From JAWXBT01 sp964523015 (GTDB taxonomy: Bacteria; Bdellovibrionota_C; UBA2361; J135): DNA of 44,216 nt. Under the pieces are notes generated by a model. It was not told where the DNA came from. It saw nothing but the letters and a program-made list of their open reading frames with translations, and made no database searches. Position numbers and translations under genes: made by a program. The DNA lies in assembly GCA_964523015.1 (NCBI GenBank), contig CAZFXN010000018.1, forward strand, positions 1 to 44,216. The letters run 5' to 3'. Shown here in pieces: positions 8,320 to 16,170 of this stretch (position 1 is its first letter; every line of letters begins with the position of its first letter).

Positions 8320-9269
8320 AAAGGCTTCAAAGATTAAGACGCACTGATCAACTTAGAAATATGTTAGCTGAAACTACGTTCGGTGTAGATCAATTGATTC
8401 AGCCGCTTTTTATAGTCGAGGGGATCTCACATAACGAGCCTATCCCTGGTCTTATCGGCAACGAGAGAATGACAATTGAAACTGCCAAAAAACAGATTGA
8501 AGCCGATCTAAAATCTGGGGTTAAACAGTATATGCTTTTTATTGTGCCCTCTGAAAAACGCACATCCAAATTTAATAATCACTTTGGTCAATCAGCTATC
8601 AAAGCCATCAAGGATTCCTTTGGTCAGGATTTAACTCTCTGGGTCGACACCTGTCTTTGTTCATTAACTACGACCGGGCATTGCTGTGTCTCTGATGATA
8701 ATGATCAACCAGATTTAGATTTAACTCTAAAAGAGATCTGTGATCTTTCACTTAGGTATGCTGAAGCAGGCTGCGATGGGGTCGCGCCGAGCGATATGAA
8801 TGATGGTCGCGTGAGTGCCATGCGCCAAACCCTAGATGAAAATCGTTTTTCACTTTTACCGATCATGAGTTACAGCACTAAGTTTGCCAGCTCATTTTAT
8901 GGCCCATTTAGATTAGCCGCCGATTCAGCTCCACAATATGGCAATCGTAAACACTACCAACTTGATGTGAGAAACAGAACTGACGCCATCGCCTGCAGCG
9001 TTCGATGCGCCGAAGAGGGTGCTGACCTTTTAATGGTCAAGCCAGGAATGACATCTATAGATTTGATTGCTCCGATAACTCAGCAAACCGGCTTAGCGGT
9101 TGGAGCGTATCAAGTTAGTGGAGAATATGCAGCAATGGCACTTTTAGCTAAAGAGGGATTACTTAATTTTCACTCTGGATTGCTAGAAAGTTGGCATGTT
9201 TTTAGGCGAGCAGGCTCAAGATTCGTAATTACTTATGGAGCTAGAGTTGCTAAGGAGATCGGACTCTGA
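8316..9269 (+). CDS. hemB: Delta-aminolevulinic acid dehydratase (porphobilinogen synthase)
   Basis: Condenses two 5-aminolevulinate molecules to porphobilinogen in the cytoplasm. The two Schiff-base lysines are Lys189 (MSYSTKFASSFYGPFR) and Lys242 (LLMVKPGM). Cys113, Cys115 and Cys123 (DTCLC ... GHCC) are the zinc-site cysteines, though the usual THGHCG is TTGHCC. The 317-residue length is normal. The start overlaps the hemC stop (ATGA), indicating translational coupling. An approximately 66-bp gap with a duplicated ribosome-site segment separates it from hemA. Confidence 0.95.
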   Translation: MKRLQRLRRTDQLRNMLAETTFGVDQLIQPLFIVEGISHNEPIPGLIGNERMTIETAKKQIEADLKSGVKQYMLFIVPSEKRTSKFNNHFGQSAIKAIKDSFGQDLTLWVDTCLCSLTTTGHCCVSDDNDQPDLDLTLKEICDLSLRYAEAGCDGVAPSDMNDGRVSAMRQTLDENRFSLLPIMSYSTKFASSFYGPFRLAADSAPQYGNRKHYQLDVRNRTDAIACSVRCAEEGADLLMVKPGMTSIDLIAPITQQTGLAVGAYQVSGEYAAMALLAKEGLLNFHSGLLESWHVFRRAGSRFVITYGARVAKEIGL

Positions 9270-9303
9270 ACTTATTAGGGTTCTTAAATGTGTTCTTTCT
9301 AAG

Positions 9304-9333
9304 GTTTTAGGAAATTAATGTTTTAGGAAATTA
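9304..9333 (+). repeat. Duplicated ribosome-binding segment before hemA
   Basis: The 14-mer GTTTTAGGAAATTA is at 9304-9317 and 9320-9333 (period 16). Each copy carries an AGGA Shine-Dalgarno-like core followed by an ATG: the upstream ATG (9318) reads Met-Phe-stop, the downstream one (9336) is hemA. Confidence 0.75.
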
Positions 9334-9335
9334 TT

Positions 9336-10580
9336 ATGTTTGACTATACAAAATACTTCGATACTTGCTTAGATCGTCTCCATGCTGAGAAAAGATATAG
9401 AATATTTAGAAATATTGCTCGAGAGCGCGGCAACTTTCCGACAGCTAAACTAAATGATTCAGGTACCACAAAGACGATCACAGTTTGGTGCAGTAATGAC
9501 TACCTAGGAATGGGTCAAAATACTGTTGTTCTAAAAGCAATTCATGATGCGGTTGAGCAATTTGGTGCAGGTGCTGGAGGCACAAGAAATATCTCCGGCA
9601 CTCATAAGTTAATCGTTGAGCTTGAGGATGAATTAGCGGATCTTCATAATAAAGAGGCCGCTCTTGTCTTTACCTCTGGATACATAGCTAACGAAGCGTC
9701 TCTCTCCACCTTAGGTGCGATGATAAAAGATTGCGTAATCATCTCTGATAGTGAAAATCACGCCTCTATGATCGAAGGAATTCGTCATAGTAAAGCTAAG
9801 AAGTTTATTTTTAGGCACAACGATGTTGATCATCTAGAGGAGTTACTAAAAGATATTCCAAAAGAAACTCCGAAAATCGTTGCTTTTGAAGCTTTGTACT
9901 CTATGGATGGTGACCGCGCACCTCTTAAAGAGATTATTGATGTTTCTAAAAAGTATGGTGCTCTTACATATGTGGATGAAACTCACTCAGTAGCTCTTTA
10001 TGGTCCTAGAGGTGGTGGATTACTTGAAGATACAGGTCTCCTAGATGAGGTAGATATAATTCAGGGTGGTCTTGGAAAAGGTGTCGGCGTGGTTGGTGGA
10101 TTTATCACTGCTTCTAGACGGATCGTGGATCTCATCAGGAGTCACGGCGCTGGATTTATCTTTACGACCGCACTTCCTCCAATGGTAGCAGCCGGTGCTT
10201 TGGCAAGCATTCGGTATCTAAAAGAGAATCAAACAGAGAGGATTGCTCTTTTAACAACAGCCAACAAAGTAAAGCAAAAAATGCTGGAAAGAGATCTTCC
10301 GATCCTTTTAACTGATACTCATATCGTTCCATTTATGGTTCGAGACTCTCAGCTATGTCAAGAAATTGCAGATATCCTTCTCCATGATTTTAATATTTAC
10401 ATTCAACCGATAAATTATCCTACAGTACCGCGTGGCTCTGAGCGGCTTAGAATTACCCCCTCTCCGCTTCATACTGATAAGATGATCGATCACTTAGTAA
10501 ACTCACTAAGTAAAGTATGGGGTCGGTACTCTGAAAAATTAACTGGTCTATCAATTATGGAGAGCAATGTACGGGTGTAG
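9336..10580 (+). CDS. hemA: 5-aminolevulinate synthase (C4 pathway)
   Basis: A PLP enzyme making 5-aminolevulinate from glycine and succinyl-CoA, the first committed heme step. The 414-residue sequence carries the ALA-synthase signatures GAGAGGTRNISGTH, SDSENHASMIEGIRHS, YVDETHSVALYGPRGGG and the PLP lysine Lys248 in QGGLGKGVGVVGG, where relatives have GTLAKAFG. It is typical of alphaproteobacteria and mitochondria and scattered elsewhere; other bacteria use the glutamyl-tRNA route. The start has AGGA nine bases upstream, in the second copy of a duplicated leader. The 3' end overlaps hemH by 14 bp. Related 2-amino-3-ketobutyrate ligase is less likely because of the heme context and the GTRNI motif. 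Confidence 0.9.
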   Translation: MFDYTKYFDTCLDRLHAEKRYRIFRNIARERGNFPTAKLNDSGTTKTITVWCSNDYLGMGQNTVVLKAIHDAVEQFGAGAGGTRNISGTHKLIVELEDELADLHNKEAALVFTSGYIANEASLSTLGAMIKDCVIISDSENHASMIEGIRHSKAKKFIFRHNDVDHLEELLKDIPKETPKIVAFEALYSMDGDRAPLKEIIDVSKKYGALTYVDETHSVALYGPRGGGLLEDTGLLDEVDIIQGGLGKGVGVVGGFITASRRIVDLIRSHGAGFIFTTALPPMVAAGALASIRYLKENQTERIALLTTANKVKQKMLERDLPILLTDTHIVPFMVRDSQLCQEIADILLHDFNIYIQPINYPTVPRGSERLRITPSPLHTDKMIDHLVNSLSKVWGRYSEKLTGLSIMESNVRV

Positions 10581-11685
10581 AAAACAAAAAGATAAAGTGG
10601 GTATTTTATTAGCTCAGCTAGGGACTCCAGAAGCCCCGACCAAAGCCGCATTAAAAACATACCTTAAGGAATTTCTCTCTGATCCAAGGGTGATTGAGGC
10701 AAATAGATTTATCTGGTGGCTGACTCTTAATGGGATCGTCCTTCGAACACGCCCAGCCAAATCTGCAGAGCTCTATAAAAGAGTTTGGACAAAGGAAGGA
10801 TCCCCACTACTACTTACAACACAAGCTCAGACAAATAAGCTTCGAGAACGGTTTAAAAAACATACCAATGTCTCTGTCGAATTTGGCATGCGGTACGGTA
10901 CTCCGTCTCTTGATAGTGCAGTAAAAAAATTAATTCAGGATGGTTGCGGTAAGATTGTACTTATTCCTCTTTATCCTCAATACGCCTCTGCCTCAACTGG
11001 ATCAACCTATGATGCAGTTTTTACCTCGCTATTAAAAGAGAGAGAAGTCCCGACATTAAGGTGCGTGGATCCATTCTTTGATAATGAAATATATATATCT
11101 GGACTTTCAAAAAGTATTGAAAATTATATTGCGACATCTCCAAATAAACCTGAAAGAATTATTTTTTCATATCACGGTATTCCAAGACGATACGTGAAAG
11201 CTGGAGATCCGTACTGCTGTCATTGCACTGCCACAACAAAGTTAGTATCAGACAAATTAAAGCTAGATCCATCTATAGTCTTACAATCATATCAATCCCG
11301 TTTTGGAAAAGAGCCGTGGCTTACTCCATATCTAGATGAGTTGGTTAAAACATTAGCAGCACAAGGCACAAAGAGGCTTGCTGTAATCTCTCCTGGATTT
11401 GTAACTGACTGTCTTGAAACCATCGATGAGATTGGCTATGAATTAAAAAAACAATTCCTCGAAGAGGGCGGTGTGAGTTTAGATCTTATTCCATGCTTAA
11501 ACGACTCTGATGTATTTATCGATTGCCTTGAAGATTTAGTTAGAAGAACTGCTTCTGATTGGTTAGATAAAAAAGAGATCCACTCAACTTTAAACTGTCC
11601 TGCAAAGATTGAGATAAAGACTGAGCAACAAATGGGCAATAGCTGTAGTAATCCTGTAAACGAGGAGAGGATTGCAAATGGTTAA
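10567..11685 (+). CDS. hemH: Ferrochelatase
   Basis: Inserts Fe(II) into protoporphyrin IX, the last step of protoheme synthesis. Visible motifs are GILLAQLGTPEAP, IPLYPQYASAS, the catalytic His203 in FSYHGIPRRY, and Glu284 in GFVTDCLETIDEIG. A cysteine cluster, YCCHC (217-220), follows the active-site His. Several further cysteines lie in a C-terminal extension of about 40 residues with low-complexity character; some ferrochelatases carry a [2Fe-2S] cluster, so this is possible but not shown. The ATG is preceded by GGAG five bases upstream and lies inside the end of hemA, arguing for coupling. Confidence 0.93.
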   Translation: MYGCRKQKDKVGILLAQLGTPEAPTKAALKTYLKEFLSDPRVIEANRFIWWLTLNGIVLRTRPAKSAELYKRVWTKEGSPLLLTTQAQTNKLRERFKKHTNVSVEFGMRYGTPSLDSAVKKLIQDGCGKIVLIPLYPQYASASTGSTYDAVFTSLLKEREVPTLRCVDPFFDNEIYISGLSKSIENYIATSPNKPERIIFSYHGIPRRYVKAGDPYCCHCTATTKLVSDKLKLDPSIVLQSYQSRFGKEPWLTPYLDELVKTLAAQGTKRLAVISPGFVTDCLETIDEIGYELKKQFLEEGGVSLDLIPCLNDSDVFIDCLEDLVRRTASDWLDKKEIHSTLNCPAKIEIKTEQQMGNSCSNPVNEERIANG

Positions 11686-12739
11686 TTTAAAGATTGATCA
11701 AACTGAGATCTCTGCACACTTTAAAGAGATGCAGAATTCCGTTACTGATATTTTACTTAAACTCGATCCTAAAGCTAAGTTAACTGAGGATATCTGGTCT
11801 AGAAATCCTTCAGGAGAAAAGGATCAGAGAAAAGATCAGGGCAAGGATCTGGGCGAGGATCAGGGCGGCGGCATAACTAGGATTTTTCAAGATGGAGCCA
11901 TATTTGAACGTGGAGGAGTAAATTTCAGTGAAGTGTTTGGTCCAATAACTAAGGAGTTAGCTGAGATTATGCCAGGAGCTAAAAAAGATTCTCACTTTTA
12001 TGCGACTGGTACTTCTCTAGTTTTACATCCCTACTCACCAAAAGTGCCAACTGTACATTGCAATTTTCGATACATGAGTGCTGGCACAGAGAATGACTCG
12101 ATCGCCTGGTTCGGTGGAGGTACGGATTTAACTCCCTATGTTGTTAACGAGGAAGATTTTCGACATTTCCATAACGTTATAAAAACATCATGTGATAGAC
12201 ATAATCGATCATACTATCCTGATTTTAAAAAATGGTGTGATGAGTATTTTTACCTTCCTCACCGAAAAGAATCTCGGGGGATTGGCGGGATCTTCTATGA
12301 CTATTTGGGCAAAGATACACCACATGATCTAAATAAAATGCTAGAATACGTTAAGGATATCAGCTCCTCATTTTCTAACGCCTACTTTCCTATTGTTGAG
12401 CAGAGAAAAGGGGAGTCTTTCAGTGAAAAGGAAAAGATATTTCAATTACAACGTCGTGGTCGATATGTTGAATTTAACCTTTTATATGATCGCGGAACAG
12501 CCTTTGGTCTTAAAAGCATGGGTCGAACAGAATCGATCTTAATGTCTCTACCTCCACAGGCATCTTGGGTTTATGATTTTAAGCCGGAACCAAATAGTGA
12601 AGAGGAAAAACTAATAGATATTCTTAAAAATCCAAGAGACTGGGCGGCTGATAGTACTGCTGATGACACTTCAGCTTATTCAGATAAGAATTCTGTCTAC
12701 GCACACTCTGTCTCTGCACCTTCTTTAAATGTTGGGTAG
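11678..12739 (+). CDS. hemF: Oxygen-dependent coproporphyrinogen III oxidase
   Basis: Oxidatively decarboxylates coproporphyrinogen III to protoporphyrinogen IX using O2. Motifs: DGAIFERGGVNFSEV, LHPYSPKVPTVHCNFR, WFGGGTDLTPY, RGIGGIFYDYL, RRGRYVEFNLLYDRGTAFGL and SLPPQASWVYDF. I choose the ATG at 11678 (GAGAGGA about eight bases upstream) over the TTG two codons before it; it overlaps the hemH stop. An unusual low-complexity insert of 12-bp repeats (11818-11865) lies just before the first conserved block. The 3' end overlaps the convergent SDR gene by 43 bp. Confidence 0.93.
   Translation: MVNLKIDQTEISAHFKEMQNSVTDILLKLDPKAKLTEDIWSRNPSGEKDQRKDQGKDLGEDQGGGITRIFQDGAIFERGGVNFSEVFGPITKELAEIMPGAKKDSHFYATGTSLVLHPYSPKVPTVHCNFRYMSAGTENDSIAWFGGGTDLTPYVVNEEDFRHFHNVIKTSCDRHNRSYYPDFKKWCDEYFYLPHRKESRGIGGIFYDYLGKDTPHDLNKMLEYVKDISSSFSNAYFPIVEQRKGESFSEKEKIFQLQRRGRYVEFNLLYDRGTAFGLKSMGRTESILMSLPPQASWVYDFKPEPNSEEEKLIDILKNPRDWAADSTADDTSAYSDKNSVYAHSVSAPSLNVG
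11818..11865 (+). repeat. In-frame 12-bp tandem repeat inside hemF
   Basis: Four near-identical 12-bp units, e.g. AAAAGATCAGGG and CGAGGATCAGGG, encode KDQR-KDQG-KDLG-EDQG. Units are multiples of three, so copy-number change would keep the reading frame. Confidence 0.8.
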
Positions 12740-13587
12740 GTAAGAGAGAAGTTGTAATGCTCTCTTAGTAATTTTGAGCTGACTCTTTGATTAGAAAGAA
12801 TAGTATGAAGTCCGCGTGCTTTTGCTTCTTCATAAGGAATTGATTTTGGAAAAGGTAGATTAAACTTTTGGCAATAATAGTTAATAATATCAATCGATCG
12901 AGTAGGCTCACTATCAGCTACGCAAAGTATCTTTGGCATACTCTTAAGCGACAGCAAAAAAACTATTGTTCGTGCCAAATCCTCAACATGGATACGATTG
13001 CTCCACCTCTCACCACCTCCAATGAGTGGATACCGTCCTGCTTTAAGGGAAGCGCCAACACCACGTCCTGGCCCATAAATGGCTGGGATACGAAGAATTG
13101 TGGATTCATTAAAGGTATTAGCGTAGCATTTTTCAAAAGTGACCCGTGCCTCACTGCGCAGATGATTTGGATTAACTTTTGTACTCTCATCAACCCACGA
13201 TCCATCATCAACTCCGTAAACTCCGGTGGTACTAAGATAGATCGCTTTTTTAATACTAGGGATCAAGGCATTAATGCGGGATTCAGCTTGTGCTTCAATG
13301 CTTCCGCTCTCATTATTAGAGGAATTTTCAGTAAACTGTGGAGGGATGCTATCAATCACCGTCGTCAAACTGGGAGTTTCCTTAATCAGAGTGCTCAAAC
13401 TATTAGCTGCGGTAGTATCACATTCACTAGAACACCAGCCCAGCTTTTTAAATTGAGCAACTGTTTCAGGGTAGCGGCTAGTTATTAAAAAAGTATTTGG
13501 CTTAAGCATGGAAGCAACTTTTTGTAGGACATATCCACCACCAAGGAGAAGAGTAGTAGGAAGAACTTTAGGAGAATGATTAACCAT
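12697..13587 (-). CDS. NAD-dependent epimerase/dehydratase-like SDR protein
   Basis: A 296-residue atypical short-chain dehydrogenase. The Rossmann loop near the N terminus reads LLLGGGYVLQKVA, and a YLSTTGVYG block, LRIPAIYGPGRG and NRIHVEDLAR follow, as in the YeeZ-like extended SDR group. The usual YxxxK pair is not obvious, so it may bind a nucleotide sugar or NAD(P) without being a standard oxidoreductase. It is encoded opposite to and between the two heme gene blocks; its 3' end overlaps hemF by 43 bp, and its start is 65 bp from hemE. A link to heme synthesis is not supported by sequence. Confidence 0.75.
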   Translation of the reverse strand: MVNHSPKVLPTTLLLGGGYVLQKVASMLKPNTFLITSRYPETVAQFKKLGWCSSECDTTAANSLSTLIKETPSLTTVIDSIPPQFTENSSNNESGSIEAQAESRINALIPSIKKAIYLSTTGVYGVDDGSWVDESTKVNPNHLRSEARVTFEKCYANTFNESTILRIPAIYGPGRGVGASLKAGRYPLIGGGERWSNRIHVEDLARTIVFLLSLKSMPKILCVADSEPTRSIDIINYYCQKFNLPFPKSIPYEEAKARGLHTILSNQRVSSKLLREHYNFSLTYPTFKEGAETECA

Positions 13588-13617
13588 ATCGTGAAAATAT
13601 TAACTGAGTATTTATTA

Positions 13618-13647
13618 ACAGAGCAACTATAAACAGAGCAACTATAA
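13618..13647 (+). repeat. 15-bp tandem duplication before hemE
   Basis: ACAGAGCAACTATAA is present twice in perfect tandem (13618-13632 and 13633-13647). Each copy brings a TATAA -10-like element; the second ends four bases before the hemE ATG. Confidence 0.8.
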
Positions 13648-13651
13648 AACT

Positions 13652-14701
13652 ATGAGCAAATTACATCAATCATTACTAATGCGAGCCTATCGAGGGGAAA
13701 AGACTAGTGTAACTCCTTGCTGGTTTATGCGCCAAGCTGGTAGATACCTTCCTGAGTATAGAGAGCTCCGTCAGAAACACTCAATGTTAGAGATGATTAG
13801 AACGCCAAAGCTTGCCGCTGAAGTAACTTTGCAACCGATTCGACGCTTTCAATTTGATGGTTCAATTATCTTTGCTGATATCTTAAATCCACTAATTGGA
13901 ATGGGTATTGAAGTTGATTTTATCGAGGGAGAAGGTCCTAAAATATTTAATCCGATTGAAACGACCAAAGATGTTTCAAAATTAAAGGTTCCGGCTGCTG
14001 TTGATAATATTCCGTATACTTTAGAGGCGGTATCTTTAGTAGCCAGCGAACTAGATAAGTTAAATATTCCCCTCCTTGGATTCTCTGGATCTCCATTTAC
14101 ATTATCCTCTTACATGATAGAGGGACGCCCGGCAGAGGGACTATCAAAGACTTTACAATTTGCTAAAGACAATCCTGAGAGCTGGAATGAGCTTCAGGAA
14201 AAACTGGCTCATGTAGTTTCAGATAATTTAGTAGCACAAAATCTAGCTGGAGGCTCTGCAATTCAACTTTTTGATACCTGGGTAGGAAGCTTATCAAGGG
14301 AGGAGTTTTCAACGTTAGCACTCCCTCATATAAAAAGTATTATTGAATTAGTAAAAGCTAAAACCGATGCGCCGTTATTATATTTCGCAAAGAATGCTAA
14401 TCATCTTTTACCAACTATTAAAGATCTCGGCTTTGACGCACTAAGCATTGATTATAATATCTCTTTATCAGAGGCAGATAACCTTACGGATAATCGTTTC
14501 CCCCTTCAAGGAAACTTAGATCCGGTGCTTTTAAAAGGCTCAAAAGATGAACTAGAAAAAAGAACATTAGAGATACTCGAAGAGGGAACAAAATTAAAAT
14601 CTCATATCTTTAATTTAGGACACGGAATTTTACCTCAAACACCACCAGAGAATGTTTCTTTAGTTCGTGAGTTAGTTCGCTCTTATGAACGGCTCTTATG
14701 A
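13652..14701 (+). CDS. hemE: Uroporphyrinogen decarboxylase
   Basis: Decarboxylates the four acetate side chains of uroporphyrinogen III to give coproporphyrinogen III in the cytoplasm. The N-terminal signature TPCWFMRQAGRYLPEYR carries the substrate-binding arginines. The Asp of IIFADIL, FSGSPFTLSSYMIEG and the C-terminal NLGHGILPQTPPENV complete the family pattern. The 349-residue length is standard. It overlaps hemY by 4 bp (ATGA), so the pair is translationally coupled. No clear Shine-Dalgarno sequence is present; the leader is a 15-bp tandem duplication with -10-like elements, so transcription may start very close to the ATG. Confidence 0.95.
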   Translation: MSKLHQSLLMRAYRGEKTSVTPCWFMRQAGRYLPEYRELRQKHSMLEMIRTPKLAAEVTLQPIRRFQFDGSIIFADILNPLIGMGIEVDFIEGEGPKIFNPIETTKDVSKLKVPAAVDNIPYTLEAVSLVASELDKLNIPLLGFSGSPFTLSSYMIEGRPAEGLSKTLQFAKDNPESWNELQEKLAHVVSDNLVAQNLAGGSAIQLFDTWVGSLSREEFSTLALPHIKSIIELVKAKTDAPLLYFAKNANHLLPTIKDLGFDALSIDYNISLSEADNLTDNRFPLQGNLDPVLLKGSKDELEKRTLEILEEGTKLKSHIFNLGHGILPQTPPENVSLVRELVRSYERLL

Positions 14702-16032
14702 ATTCTAGCTCAGATAAAAAAATAGGTATAATTGGTGGTGGCATAACCGGGCTTACTGCTGCATGGGAATTATTAAAAAGCGGCGCGTCGGTTACAATCT
14801 TTGAGCCCAAACGATTAGGCGGACTTATAAAAAGTTCAAGACAAGACGGCTTTACCCTTGAGCACGGAGCAACAACACTTGCCTTAACTGATCCTTTTAT
14901 AAAACTACTCAGGGAGCTAAATCTTTATGACCAGATAGTTCGTCCCCACACTAAAACCTACACTCAATTTGTCTGGCATAATGGTGCGCCAAGGTTAGTG
15001 CCAAAAGGTCCTAAAAATCTCATAATATCTGATCTGTTATCACTGAACGAAAAATTACGGCTTATTTATGGGCTATTTAGTGCTCCAGATAAAACCAAAC
15101 TATCAGCGACTAATTCCGTGCACGATCTAGTATCGCTCCTATTCGGAGGTGCAGTTGCGACAAAAATTGCGGCAGCCGTGGTAAGAGGGATCTTTGGTGG
15201 GGACACAAGAGAACTCTTGGCAGATTTAACTCTGCCGAAACTTATGAAGGGCCTTAATGCTGGACTCACTCCACTAAAAGCGATGCGCGCATCTAGTCGA
15301 AAATCTAAACGACCAGAGATCGGATTAATCCGCGGCGGCAACGAAACTATCTGTAAAGCTCTAACTGAAAAGATCCTACAAGATGCCAGTATAATTAAAG
15401 AGCACGTAACTTCACTTGGATATGAAGATAAAAATTTTATTATCAAAACTGAACATAATAACACCTTTAATTTTGACACAGTTATAGTAGCAACTAGTGG
15501 TAAAGCAACTGCACAATATTTTAATATTTTTAATTTAAATACCCTTAATAAACCTGCCGCCGACCTATTTAATTCTATAAAATACGCAGAGATCCTTGTA
15601 CTTCACTGTGCCTGTCAAAAGACAGACAAATTACCCAACAATGGATTTGGGTTACTCTTTCCAGAAGATGAATTTGAAGACCTCTTAGGTATTCTTTATA
15701 ACAGCAAAATCTTTCCGCATGTTGCGCCTGAAAGCTCAGATCTTTTAACATTGTGCTTCGGTGGAACTAAAGGATTAAAAAAAGATATCAACGCCTACTC
15801 TGAAAAAGCTACTGAGCTACTAAAAAATATTTACGGTATTACGGATGCCAGGATTATTAACCAGGCGCACTGGTCTCATGCTATCCCTCAGTATGATCCT
15901 CAGGCATTAATTTTAAAAACCGCCACCGATAAACTTCAAAGAGATTTTCCAGGCTTATATTTTATAGGAGCCGATCGTGGTGGGGTAGGGGTGCCTTCAA
16001 GGATTGAGATGGCTACATCTTTGTCAATATAA
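14698..16032 (+). CDS. hemY: Protoporphyrinogen oxidase, HemY type
   Basis: FAD enzyme that oxidises protoporphyrinogen IX to protoporphyrin IX with oxygen, probably membrane-associated. The N terminus has the dinucleotide fold KIGIIGGGITGLTAAWELLK. A GLIKSSRQDGFTLEHGATTL block follows, and the C-terminal FAD motif is GLYFIGADRGGVGVPSRIEMA. The 444-residue length is normal; the tail after the FAD motif is slightly short. It is coupled to hemE by a 4-bp overlap. With hemC, hemB, hemA, hemH, hemF and hemE it completes an aerobic protoheme pathway in one place. Confidence 0.9.
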   Translation: MNSSSDKKIGIIGGGITGLTAAWELLKSGASVTIFEPKRLGGLIKSSRQDGFTLEHGATTLALTDPFIKLLRELNLYDQIVRPHTKTYTQFVWHNGAPRLVPKGPKNLIISDLLSLNEKLRLIYGLFSAPDKTKLSATNSVHDLVSLLFGGAVATKIAAAVVRGIFGGDTRELLADLTLPKLMKGLNAGLTPLKAMRASSRKSKRPEIGLIRGGNETICKALTEKILQDASIIKEHVTSLGYEDKNFIIKTEHNNTFNFDTVIVATSGKATAQYFNIFNLNTLNKPAADLFNSIKYAEILVLHCACQKTDKLPNNGFGLLFPEDEFEDLLGILYNSKIFPHVAPESSDLLTLCFGGTKGLKKDINAYSEKATELLKNIYGITDARIINQAHWSHAIPQYDPQALILKTATDKLQRDFPGLYFIGADRGGVGVPSRIEMATSLSI

Positions 16033-16170
16033 TCAGCTCTGCTAGTTAAAATCGCATTTCTATAAAATAAATACCGTTTGGCATTGCTATTCATGTAAAT
16101 GTTAGGCATATAGAGCATATACATCATAAACCAAGCGTAGATAATTAAAATACAGTAATTTCGATAAGTT

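Noticed and set aside
12868..13488. Forward frame opposite the SDR gene
   Set aside because: The reverse-strand SDR protein shows clear Rossmann and GVYG motifs; the forward translation does not resemble any protein.
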